NCBI GenBank assembly: GCA_039881145.1 | Contig: JAYKKI010000032.1 | Span: 10,903,501 to 10,967,500, forward strand | Direction: 5' to 3' | Source: Druceiella hillmani | Taxonomy: Eukaryota > Arthropoda > Insecta > Lepidoptera > Hepialidae | DNA length: 64,000 bases | Part shown: in pieces, positions 51,545 through 61,160 of the stretch | How positions within the stretch are numbered: the stretch's first letter is position 1 | Layout: every line of letters starts with the position of its first letter | Notes under the pieces: model-generated | What the model was told of the DNA's origin: nothing | What the model saw: only the letters and a program-made list of their open reading frames with translations | Databases searched by the model: none | Translations under genes and position numbers: made by a program

Positions 51545-51757
51545 TTATTGCTGTTCTTGCTGTTTCCACTTCTTTCTCTTGCTGTTTCCATTTCTTTCTC
51601 TTGGTGTTTCCACTTATTCCCCTTGCTGTTTCCACTTCTTCCTCTTGCTGTTTCCATTTTTTCCTCTTGCTGTTTCCACTTCTTCCTCTTGTTGTTTCCA
51701 CTTCTTCCTCTTGCTGTTTCCACTTCTTCCTCTTGCTGTTTCCACTTCTTCCTCAGT
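51545..51757 (+). repeat. 22 bp minisatellite, about 9-10 units
   Basis: The unit is 'tgctgtttccacttcttc' plus 'ctct', with a purine/pyrimidine strand bias. Spacing measured at 51,668 and 51,690 is 22 bp. Because 22 is not a multiple of three, each reading frame gives a 22-residue peptide repeat. This explains five overlapping ORFs of 64-119 codons on both strands at 51.4-51.8 kb. They should not be read as repetitive Cys/Phe/Leu or Glu/Lys/Trp proteins without transcript evidence. Confidence 0.95.
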
Positions 51758-53970
51758 TTGCTCTTGTCAATAGTGGAGGAAGGACAATTTGTTCATATTA
51801 ATGGAATGTAACGAGAAGACGAGCTTATATTTAATTGATACTTATGAAATACTTCCAACTTTGTGGGATTTAAAAAATTGTAATCTTAATCAATAAACGC
51901 AAATTAATAATTTACCATTTATTTTTACACAAGGACAGAGCGTGAACTGCACGTGAAAAGTACACAAGCCTATTTCATGTCTTGCATAAACGGAGCATGA
52001 ACTACACGCGCGCAGTACGGGTGCATGTTTCATACGTTGCACCGACAGAGTTACATACGTGCAGTTACCGAACCTGGACAATGTTTAGGTCCAAACTTTA
52101 ACGTTTCGGATACACAAATATTCGTTTTTTCAATCTATGAATATTTTAGCGGCGTTTCGTAAATTTGCGCTTATTCAAAGATTTTGGCAAATTTATAAAT
52201 ATTACAGTTAGTCAGTTATCTTTAATTATTTTTATACAACAATAACATTTATATTTCCTTTCCCTTCAATATTTACTTATGATCTTCAAAATTATAATTC
52301 TATCTGGTTTTTAAGGATTTCTGTTGTTTTTTTTTAAATTTAGGTAACTTTACGGAAAAAAATTAAAATTGACGCCACAAAATATAAAATTTAATTCGTA
52401 CAATGTCCTTTGTGCGGAATGACGTAAAGAAAAAAAATCTTTGGAGGAATTCTTCAATCTAAAATTGTTACTTTAGAAACTTATTAAAGAAAAATTTGCA
52501 AATCCATTTAAAATAATTGAGTTTCAAAAAATTGTTTGAACGTATCAACTAGTTAAACTATTAGACAAACTTTTTTCAAGTTTAAACTTTCAGATTTTTG
52601 GTAATTTTCATTTTACTTTAGATAAAATAATCGTCACTTAATTAAAATACAACTGATTTTTTTAAAAATAAAGTGAATTACAAAGATATCAAAGCCGCAT
52701 TTACAAAAAAAACACTAAACTCTATTGAATGTGTAGGTTGATAGCATTTATTCAGATGGAGAATATAAAATTGAAAAATTCATTCACCTAAGGAAATAAG
52801 CAAAAAATTATAAATTATGTAAATTTTAAGGGAAAAAAATTGTATATCAGATTCTGTTGATAGTGGATTTATTTTAAGAATAAACAAACATAATTTCATC
52901 GAAGGTGTTCAGTTTCATACGTATCCAACATTCTTTCAAAATTTACTGCTTACCAAACATATATTAAAAAAGTTTATGAACCGATGAACCGTCTTTCTAA
53001 AATACTTGTATTCATATTGATAATAGATAAGATATGAATTAATGATTTATCAGAGCACTTTCCATTGGAAATTACTGTTACCTTTTTAGGAAGATTTGGA
53101 GGAAACAGGTTATCCCAATAATCCCATTTTTTTCAATAAACAATACTTTTTCGGAATTTAAATTTGATAAGCGACATTGAAATTTTTTGGCCAGAAATGC
53201 TCGTATCCAATCATACAACAACAATATATTCATGCCAACAATAATTTTTCTGATTACGACAGACATCCATTAAAATTTCCCACACTGATCCACGTCAGTA
53301 TTAACTTCCGAAAAAAAACAGGCAATTTTAATAATTTATTTGAAGGCTTCTTTACATAGTATTTTCATAGTTGATTTATCTGTGCTACTCTGATTTGGTT
53401 TAGTTGTTTATGGATTTCGTTAATATGATCCTGTTACATAATATAAAACACTAATAACAAACTCTCTTTAATGATATACCATATACAGCCTGAAACTTTT
53501 TTTACATTTGACATTTACAATTCTTTTAAACATAATTCTGATTCAGCTATAATGATTTAAGTTTTTTTACTGCAAAATATTTATATGGTCCGATTTGTTA
53601 ACAAAAAATGCTGGTCATACAATTACTAATATACATTAATAAACGTTGTTTTAGACTTTTCGTATCAACTACGATATATTAATACATTACACTAATTCCT
53701 TGAAGTGTTTGAGTTAAATTTTGTAAACAATGGTTCAAAAATTTAACTCAAGGACACTTCGTCTTCTTACATATTTCGACTATTTTTAAGATTAATTACC
53801 ATAACTAAAACTTTCTAAGCAGAACTTATATTTTTCCGGATATTATAAACTAAGCGATATAACAGTTTAGGTATTAATTTGATAAGTAAGTTTTATGGCA
53901 AAAAAAGCAAAATTATTTTTACGAATTTAGTATGATAACGAAGAGTACCCAATAATATCGAACTTTCTTT
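51758..53970. other. Non-genic region
   Basis: A patch at 51.95-52.08 kb is GC-richer ('actacacgcgcgcagtacgg') with loosely repeated 'gcgtgaactgcacg' and 'agcatgaactacacg' segments ~55 bp apart. The rest is AT-rich with no gene seen. Confidence 0.45.
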
Positions 53971-54170
53971 GCCGACGAATTTGAAGAATAATGTTGATTC
54001 GTTATTTACATAACGAAAATGGTAAATAAAAAAAGGCAAATACTATACCAAAGACAAAACAAATACGCAAAGTAAATACGTATATTGCGTTAGTAAATTT
54101 AAATATGAATCTCGACGCTGAAAGCTCGTTGGTAGTTGCTAGACGCAAAGTAGGCTTTTATTTTTCTCAA
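53971..54170 (+). repeat. Duplication copy 2, block matching 22.75-22.94 kb
   Basis: See the partner entry. 'cgttatttacataacgaaaa', 'aaatacgcaaagtaaatacg' and 'agacgcaaagtaggctttt' are the best landmarks here. Confidence 0.75.
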
Positions 54171-54488
54171 ACACTTAATGTAAGCAAATAGTTATGATTT
54201 ACACGAACATTCGTAACCTTCACCGATCAAAGAATATGATATATAATCTTTGGAAATATTTTCTTCACTGTATATTTTGAACGTTTTATACTGAACATAA
54301 AATCAATTCAATTAAGAAAAAATCAATTCAATCAACAATATATGCCAAAGTAAAACATTCTCTCCCGCCGCTCCTTTCCCCCTTCCTATAAAGATAATAG
54401 CCACATCAAGTATGACTTTAGATCAATTTAAATACTATTTGTAGTTAAGCGCAAATATGTAGTATACATATTATGTGCGAATACCAAT

Positions 54489-54540
54489 AGGAAAATTGAA
54501 TAAATTAAATATAATAATATTTAATTTATTCAATTTTCCT
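54489..54540. repeat. Perfect hairpin, 24 bp arms, 4 nt loop
   Basis: Arm 54489-54512 starts 'aggaaaattgaataaatta'; arm 54517-54540 is its exact reverse complement; loop 'aata'. Confidence 0.94.
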
Positions 54541-54574
54541 GCATCAAAAAGAAAAACCTTTGTAATATCACTGT

Positions 54575-55065
54575 TATATTAGTCTATCCATCTATCACAG
54601 GCAATTTTCTAAGAAATCGCTTTATGTAGAAACCTGAAATTTAGTACAGTAATATAAGATTTTAACCCGCATATATTTCGAGAACTAGTAACTAAAAAAT
54701 AACAGTAGGGAAATTTTAGGGCAAAAATTTATAGTACTAATTACAGTGATTTCAAAAAAATATTTTCATGCCTGTAAGTATAGAAATTAAGTAGCAAACT
54801 TTCAGTGATACACCGAAAAAATTGCAAAAAAATATATTCGACACGCTCCCATTCTGAGATACTGAACCTAAAATTATGAAAAAACAGAATTTTAAAAAGC
54901 TACTCAAACGTTGTAGGAAGACATAGCGATAATTCTAAATTTCATATTTTCAATATGCACTTATGCCTGTGAAACTTTAGTAGGCAATATATTTATGTTA
55001 TAAAAATTTTATATTTGTAAATAGTATAATAGAAAGTCTATATATTAATGATAAAATGGGAGTTT
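54575..55065 (+). repeat. Dispersed repeat family 1, head and tail
   Basis: The head has 'tctatcacaggcaattttct', 'aagaaatcgc' and 'gaaacctgaaatttagtaca'. The tail has 'cctgtgaaactttagtaggc', 'aatatattta' and 'taatagaaagtctatatatt'. It is colinear with 23.74 kb at the head. The internal part resembles the 4.3-4.9 kb copy. Confidence 0.75.
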
Positions 55066-55594
55066 CTCTAATTTTTTGGGATATTCAAGTGAACACCCCA
55101 TCGTTAATCATCGGTCCCACAAATATGAAATATTAGTGATTTTGTACAAGATACACTTAAAATTTTCATAAAGAGCCAACGAGAACGTGAAAAAGCTTTA
55201 CAAAGTTTACATTAGTTGCTGCTGAATTTTTTCCAATTTCAGTATCATTTGCCTGCTTTTCAAAAATTTGTTAGAAAATAAATGTTTCCCACGACCGAAC
55301 ACGAGCAGTCATTATTAATACATCGTATCGAACAAAAATGCTGGATAGTGTCACTTGAGTTATACACTCAATGCGTACTTCAAGCTTTAGCAACAATATT
55401 TAATTTAAAGTAAATGCAATTAATAAAATGACAAAACGTACAAATGTTTGTTTCGAGTGTATTGTTTTAAAATTTTATGGAAATATGTCGATAGGTTGAC
55501 AAAAACTTTTGATGAAATATTAATTGTGAATGCAATCTTTATTTTTATTTCCCACAATAGTACAAATGTTATAATTTTTTAAGTCACTGTGCAC
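55066..55594. other. Non-genic spacer
   Basis: No gene. An extra copy of the foldback terminus ('attaattgtgaatg') lies near 55,518, upstream of the foldback element. Confidence 0.5.
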
Positions 55595-55781
55595 ATTCAC
55601 AATTAAATGATACTACGTGATGTAGTATTATTTCTACTTTTTTTTAGTTTCTTTACCACGACCTAGGTTTCGTTGTATTACAACATCTTCAAGTTGTAAT
55701 ACAACAAAACCTAGGTCGTGGTAAAAAAATTAAAGAAGGTAGAAATAATTCTACATCACGTAGCTTCATTTAATTGTGAAT
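55595..55781. mobile_element. Foldback/MITE-like element, ~90 bp arms
   Basis: Arm 55595-55684 and arm 55693-55781 are inverted copies with about 8 differences and one gap (roughly 90% by eye), around the 8 nt loop 'atcttcaa'. Outer ends are 'attcacaattaaatga'. The central part 'cctaggtttcgttgtattac' is GC-richer than the surroundings. No clear target-site duplication flanks it. It could be a transposon-derived foldback element or a very large template-switch palindrome; the divergence of the arms shows it is older than the perfect hairpins nearby. Confidence 0.75.
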
Positions 55782-56294
55782 AATGAATTTCTACAAAATT
55801 AACGCCAAATATATTCAATCACTGTACACATATTTGTCCACACTTTCATTGGCAGACAGGGTTTAGACCTAATGACTATAATATTGTTGGCTGTATAAAT
55901 GGGAGACTTATCATATGGGGAGAACGACTCCTCATATGTTACGCGAATTTTTATAAAGTGAGTGCGTATTATAACTTATATTTTTGGTATTATTGATTCA
56001 TTTATTTTAAGAAATTTTATTCAGGTCATTTACTTTTGATTGATTTGTCGAGTGGAAATTTTGTGATATAATTTATTAAAACTTATTATTACGCATTGTT
56101 TTATTTTCTTTCGATTACTTTGATGGCCAGTTATGCTTTTATTTATTGCTCCAGAATCGTCTTGAAATCCTCGCTATCCTTATTAATAGAGTTACATTTA
56201 TACTCAATTAACCTTAACTTATTTTTTAAAATTAATATTTCTTTCCATAAATTTTGACCTACATTGATTACTTGAAAAGAAAAATAATGGAATC

Positions 56295-56460
56295 TTTATA
56301 AGACCACCCACGTATCAGTTCATTTGTCCGTCTCTCCGTATGTCACAGTTATTTTCCTTAAAAGAATATAACCTAAAAATATGAAATGTATCATAGGAAT
56401 AAAAGATGTTGGCCTGTATATAATTTTACAATTACAACACAAAATGTGTTAGCCTTTTAA
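56295..56460 (+). repeat. Dispersed repeat family 1, decayed head
   Basis: 'tgtccgtctctccgtatgtc' with 'acagttattttccttaaaag' and 'ctaaaaatatgaaatg' match the head of the family; no tail follows. Confidence 0.6.
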
Positions 56461-57456
56461 AGGTAGATAAATTTTTTTTCCCCATTACTTCCTTTCCTCT
56501 CCTTTAATTTGTTAGTGTTTTACATAAGACAGTTCTTAAGATATTATTGAAACAATTTACAAAAAATTTGAGGTACAATTGCTTTTTAGGTAACGTTTAA
56601 AAATATGTTGTGCCCGATGATTAAAAGCGATACTGGTTTTAAACCAGAAATAATATTATTACTGATATGGACGTCAAATAAATTATAAAAATTAATAATC
56701 AGAAAATTACCCAAAAAGATTTGAGTATAAATTATATACTCTCAAATTTTTAATTTTATGCACAATTTTTCGTTATATACGTTCGTTTCGTTTTAGAACA
56801 CGCATGACACACACATATCCATACACATCCACACATCCACACGTACACATATATATGTCTTCTCCTTTAAATATAAAAAATACGACAATTTACATTATAA
56901 ACGTTTTCTTATCACCTTCACTTCTAAACATAATTTCATTCTATAACTATTTATAATAGAAGCAACTGAGTTTCAAGTTTGCTTGTAGGATGAACTGCTT
57001 AGCGCTGCGGATATATGTGTTTTTTAAAAATCTTATTTTTTTTTTCCTTTTACCGCACGCAAGTTTTACATTCTTTCTTTTCATTCAATTCCATTCTGTA
57101 CCTGAACCTACACTAGAGTTGAAAAATTACATACATAAGTAACTAATAAATAGCGTGTACTTTCTTCACTCATTCCCATTTTGTCCTTTTTTTATGAGTT
57201 AAGATGTAATTACTAATAAATTCTCAGAACATAATTCTCCTGTGCCAGCAAAAATATTATCTATGTTTTATTTTTAATTAACCACATTAGTTTTTATTTG
57301 GTGTATATCCCTTTTACATAATAAGTTTAAAACAGACTATTAAATACTATGGAATATATAACTAATTAATTAATTTCTGTACGCTGTTATATATGTTGAA
57401 AATTTCTAAATCAATTTTTAATTTTATATGATGGCCATAAGAGTGACATGTGAAAA
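56461..57456. other. Non-genic spacer
   Basis: A short (CACA)n-like patch lies at 56,805-56,850 ('acacatccacacatccacac'). Otherwise AT-rich with no gene seen. Confidence 0.5.
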
Positions 57457-57645
57457 ATGGACCACAGAGAGACCGTAACGGATGCAAATGTATTCAAAGA
57501 GCTCTTTGCGATCGATTCGCTTCATATAATAGATCTGATAACAATATTATTCATGCTTTGTTTATACGCTGTCTCATATGGATGCTTTGTGGGACAATAT
57601 GCTGAGAGAAGCAGTTGGTGTATAATGAAGTACAAAACCTTTTGA
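57457..57645 (+). CDS. Unidentified 62-codon ORF with one membrane segment
   Basis: ATG at 57457 in a purine-rich context ('tgaaaaatgga'), stop at 57645. The first ~20 residues are polar ('MDHRETVTDANVFKELFAID'), then residues ~23-47 form one hydrophobic stretch with 'LITILFMLCLYAVSYGCFVG', then a short basic tail. That organisation fits a small single-pass membrane protein. There is no counterpart at the equivalent place in copy 1 and no homology is recognised. Chance is quite possible at this length. Confidence 0.2.
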   Translation: MDHRETVTDANVFKELFAIDSLHIIDLITILFMLCLYAVSYGCFVGQYAERSSWCIMKYKTF

Positions 57646-58129
57646 ATTAAACAGGTTCTAACATTACGTAAGCAGACACTTGTGTTTGTTTAAAGTTTTA
57701 CGGAAATATAATTGAAATAAAGGAAAAATAAAGAAATTAATAATAAATAATGACTCTTCTATTTATTAGGATATTATATTCTAATACTTTTAATAATAAG
57801 ATAAGTATTATTTATACTATAAATAATATTACTTCATAAAATATTCAATATCGTATATACAAGCAATGAGTTTGACACTTAAACTAAACTTGTAAGTTTG
57901 AACTTGAATTGAATTATTTACAATGTACTGACGATAACAATAATTTTTCAACAAAATTAGTAATTTACGAAATTACAAACTATCCTAATACATAAAATAT
58001 TAACAATGGCAGTTATATTTGGCAATTAATATTTAAATAAATTTCAATATAAGTTTTCATACATTATTCGGCCGCCATTATTTGCTAGGTGTTTCGTACA
58101 CTAAGTTAAAATTATATCATTATTTTTGA
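57646..58129. other. Non-genic spacer
   Basis: AT-rich; nothing recognisable. Confidence 0.5.
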
Positions 58130-59127
58130 CACTTCAAGTGCACAATTACTGCCTCTTAACCCCAGCAAAGATGCACCCTAGCTAAATGTTCAAGTCTGTG
58201 ACAAAGAGTAAATGAGACGGGGGCACTAACGGTGATAAGAGAAATGCATAAAAAGCGTTTCGCCATCACGGAACTGGATACGAAGAATTTCATAGAGCAT
58301 ACCGAATTACTTAAAAGAGACGAGCGCGTCGCCGAGGACCGTTGGATAACTCCTCATGTTTAATAGAGTATGCCGATATACTCAGATTGAGCTACAAAAG
58401 GTATAATGTTTGCTTGACTCATAAATATATACGTCTCTTCATTAAAATTTAGTTAGGTCGTTACTCGGTATCAGGGTAGATGAAAGCCTTAGCGGTTTTC
58501 ATATATTTAACGAAAAGATAAATATTTTATCGAAACAGGTGGTTTATTTTTGTTTTTATTTCTGGAAACTCTGGAAAATATTGTGTGTTTAGTTACTGCC
58601 ACCAAAATTCGGTGGCATATTTGTTAAATTTTTATTTCTAACATTTTTAGATACTAAAGTAAGTCACAGCTTCAGAAAAAGTCATAATTTCCTTATTGAG
58701 TTTCAACACGTATTTCACTTGAACGTACCAAATTCAAAGTGATATGATTATGATACCCTCGTACTACCTGCGTACACAATATTGACTTTATTTAATTTTA
58801 GCCAAAGTTAATTTAGATATCAAGTTAAGTTAGATATCAAGCAGATATCGTTTTAAAAATATTTAGTTTTTTTTGGACTGTTGCATAAATGAACTACGAT
58901 TTGAGAGTAAAATGGTCTTCTATTTTCACATCGAAGAAATTGAGACATGAAATTATCAAAATTAGTTTTAAAAAAATAGCACAAGCACATAATTTGGTTT
59001 CAGAATAAAGGCACATGCATGTAATAGTAACATATATTTCATAGGTTCTCATATTTGTTTGTTATGGTGAGTTCATATCAATGAACAATACAAAGATACA
59101 ATAACAATGTGACCACAGTACAATTTC

Positions 59128-59130
<3 letters not shown>
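58130..59130 (+). repeat. Duplication copy 2, block matching 26.41-26.72 kb
   Basis: Contains the complete family 2 module, which is truncated in copy 1. The downstream anchors 'tttttttttggactg' and 'acaaagatacaataacaatg' match 26.5 and 26.67 kb. Confidence 0.8.
58145..58420 (+). pseudogene. GC-richer module (family 2), 58 kb copy
   Basis: Aligns with the 7.1 (reverse), 30.1 and 32.2 kb copies. The shared frame is open for 51 codons, from 58,208 to the stop at 58,361. It reads 'LTVIREMHKKRFAITELDTK' then 'NFIEHTELLKRDERVAEDRW'. The upstream in-frame stop at 58,199 is in the same place as in the 7.1 kb copy. There is no ATG at the start of the open stretch, so if it was coding it was an internal exon or has lost its start. 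It is too short to have been picked out as an ORF on length alone. Family not recognised. Confidence 0.5.
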
Positions 59131-59134
<4 letters not shown>

Positions 59135-59173
<39 letters not shown>

Positions 59174-59192
59174 TATATATATATATATATAT
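59135..59192. repeat. (TA)n microsatellite
   Basis: About 56 bp of TA with one 'gc' interruption. A 73-codon minus-strand ORF crosses it and is an artefact. Confidence 0.95.
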
Positions 59193-59699
59193 CCACGAAA
59201 ACTATAAATGAACATATAGAGAGAAAGAAACTAATTTTCCGCGAAAAAATAAAATACTCAGGGGAAACGGAAGTAATAATCATATTGGACTTTTGTAATT
59301 AGTTATGATGAACGGTTTAGTTTCTTTAAAACGAGTTTTTCTTATCATAAGAGGACTGGAGGGAACCACCAAAAAATTGCGATCTTATCTTGAAATAATG
59401 CTGTATATAATCAACAGATGGTTGCGATTATACGCGCAATAGCAAATCCCAAATAAACAATCTATATATGTCAAAGGTCGAGGCACACAAAGCACATTAT
59501 TAATGTAAAAGAAAAGGTATAAAAGAGCTGAATTTTCCGTACGCGAATATGAATGGACTTTATTGGTTATTCCAAGATTTCTGATTGCATGCGGTGGAAA
59601 TGCTTGTCGAATATACTTCACTATGTTCCCTTAAATGTAATACGCTGACCGTAAACCTATATAAAGTTGGTGACCCAGTAGCAATATTAAATGATAGGA

Positions 59700-60560
59700 T
59701 ATCAATACTTTTTAAACCCAAAAAAGGGGTACGCTAAAAGCTTATTTTATTACTTTTTCTATTTAACATTTATGATAAATACATCGTGAGAACGCTCTAG
59801 AAGAGTAGGAAAAAGGTATTATACTAGAAGGTAATAAAATCAGCAATCTCAAGTACGCTGATGGCACCACACTCTTGTAATCTACAGAGCATGATTTTGT
59901 AGAAATTTTCTGAAGAGCCGTCGTTATGTATATGATTAATAGATTTAAAATTGATATGATGGTCAAATAGAGGTAGAGGTGGTCAAGTCTCAAGGAACCG
60001 GGGAACTATCAGATTTAGATTTTGTAAAGGGATTACTATACTTATAATAAGTAACTAAAGGTGATGCGAAAAGTGACTAAGGTGAGGTATCCGGATGATC
60101 AAAACTACAGTGAGTAAGCTAGATAGAATATGTAAGAACAGGAAAGTTTTCAATGTCACCAAGAAATATTAATCCGCATGCATTTTGCTATATGATACCG
60201 TGTCTTAAAAAACCCGCATAATGAACAAGAAAAAGACCGATGTTCAGATGTAGTTTTAGAGAAGAATGTTTTAAAAGGGAGCTGTCAAAAAAATAAAAAA
60301 ATCGATACTCGATCTATTCCAAATTTGGACTAAATTATATACCGCCCGTTAACAGTAAGCTCTCGGTTACTTTAGCCATACAACTCGTAGATTACAATGA
60401 GATAACCTAAATGAAATGGTTATAGTAGCAAAAAATCAGGCAAAAGACCTAATGGTCGATATGCTAACCGTTCGTCTAATTAGGTTAAGGTCATCACGAA
60501 ACTCCCTATCTTCGTCGTTTGAAGACAAGCTGAGTATAGTTTAGTATGGAAACAACTAAT
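59700..60560 (+). mobile_element. Decayed non-LTR retrotransposon (RT domain to C-terminus)
   Basis: Reverse-transcriptase landmarks occur in order with frameshifts and stops. 'FKPKKGVR' (59,712) matches the family's G-V-R-Q-G block. 'FNIYDKYIVRTL' (59,763) follows. Then 'KGIILEGNKISNLKYADGTT' (59,813), where the catalytic YADD reads YADG at 59,854-59,865, so the second catalytic Asp is lost. A later 'LDRI-KNRKVFNVTKKY' stretch (60,120) matches the thumb region, and 'NKKKTDVQM-F-RRMF' (60,222) the DAFEMWCWRRML-type block. 'KRPNGRYANRSSN' (about 60,440) resembles the KRxRGRxxxRWxD C-terminal block. The endonuclease and N-terminal RT part are missing, so it is 5'-truncated. It is followed by a (TA)n array, fitting RTE-type elements that end in short tandem repeats. 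I assign it to the RTE/CR1-like assemblage, not to a named family. Confidence 0.88.
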
Positions 60561-60613
60561 CCGTTTTACCTTGTACCTTTAGCAAGGCACTTCAAGACTG
60601 GCGCGATCTTCAG

Positions 60614-60615
<2 letters not shown>

Positions 60616-60689
<74 letters not shown>
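60616..60689. repeat. (TA)n microsatellite, possible non-LTR tail
   Basis: About 72 bp of TA with one 'gta' interruption, ~60 bp after the last recognisable RT-element coding relic. Confidence 0.95.
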
Positions 60690-60690
<1 letters not shown>

Positions 60691-60959
60691 AAGTTTAACG
60701 TTTAACGTATAAACTTAAAATTTGGCGTCGTGATTAAGCAAATCAACTGACGTGAATCTTAATAATTACTACTTAAAAATATTTATATGCGAAGTCGGAG
60801 TCAGTGGGAGCATTGTTTTCTTTATGATTCTATCTAAAGGTATTGTTGAGAATGTCCGAAAAAAATGTGTCGAAACGACTTAAATCCGATGTAGAGAAAA
60901 AATTACCTTATCAGAAATTTACCTTAAGTTTACTAGAAAACTACACTGATGATTTGAAA
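60690..60959. other. Short non-genic spacer
   Basis: Nothing recognisable. Confidence 0.5.
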
Positions 60960-61160
60960 TTTAATAGTTTTTGAGATATTTACTATGATATTACTACGCC
61001 TGTGAAAACTGTACTAGTCAATATATCAAAGTAAGGCATGATAAAAATGTTTTTAAATAGTTGGATAAAAATACTATATACCCTTGAATGGTTATATATG
61101 CCTAAATTTGTATGAAACTCTCGTAATGAGCGTTCTACTCATATTTGATAGATTACATTA
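60960..61160 (+). repeat. Dispersed repeat family 1, tail
   Basis: 'acgcctgtgaaaactgtact', 'aaatagttggataaaaatac', 'tatatacccttgaatgg' and 'gaaactctcgtaatgagcg'. Colinear with 27.77-27.91 kb. Confidence 0.78.

Noticed and set aside
51376..51811. Five overlapping ORFs of 64-119 codons on both strands, apparently repetitive proteins
   Set aside because: All are readings through a 22 bp minisatellite whose period forces 22-residue repeats in every frame.
59062..59283. Minus-strand ORF with Tyr-Ile repeats
   Set aside because: Also a translation of a (TA)n microsatellite.
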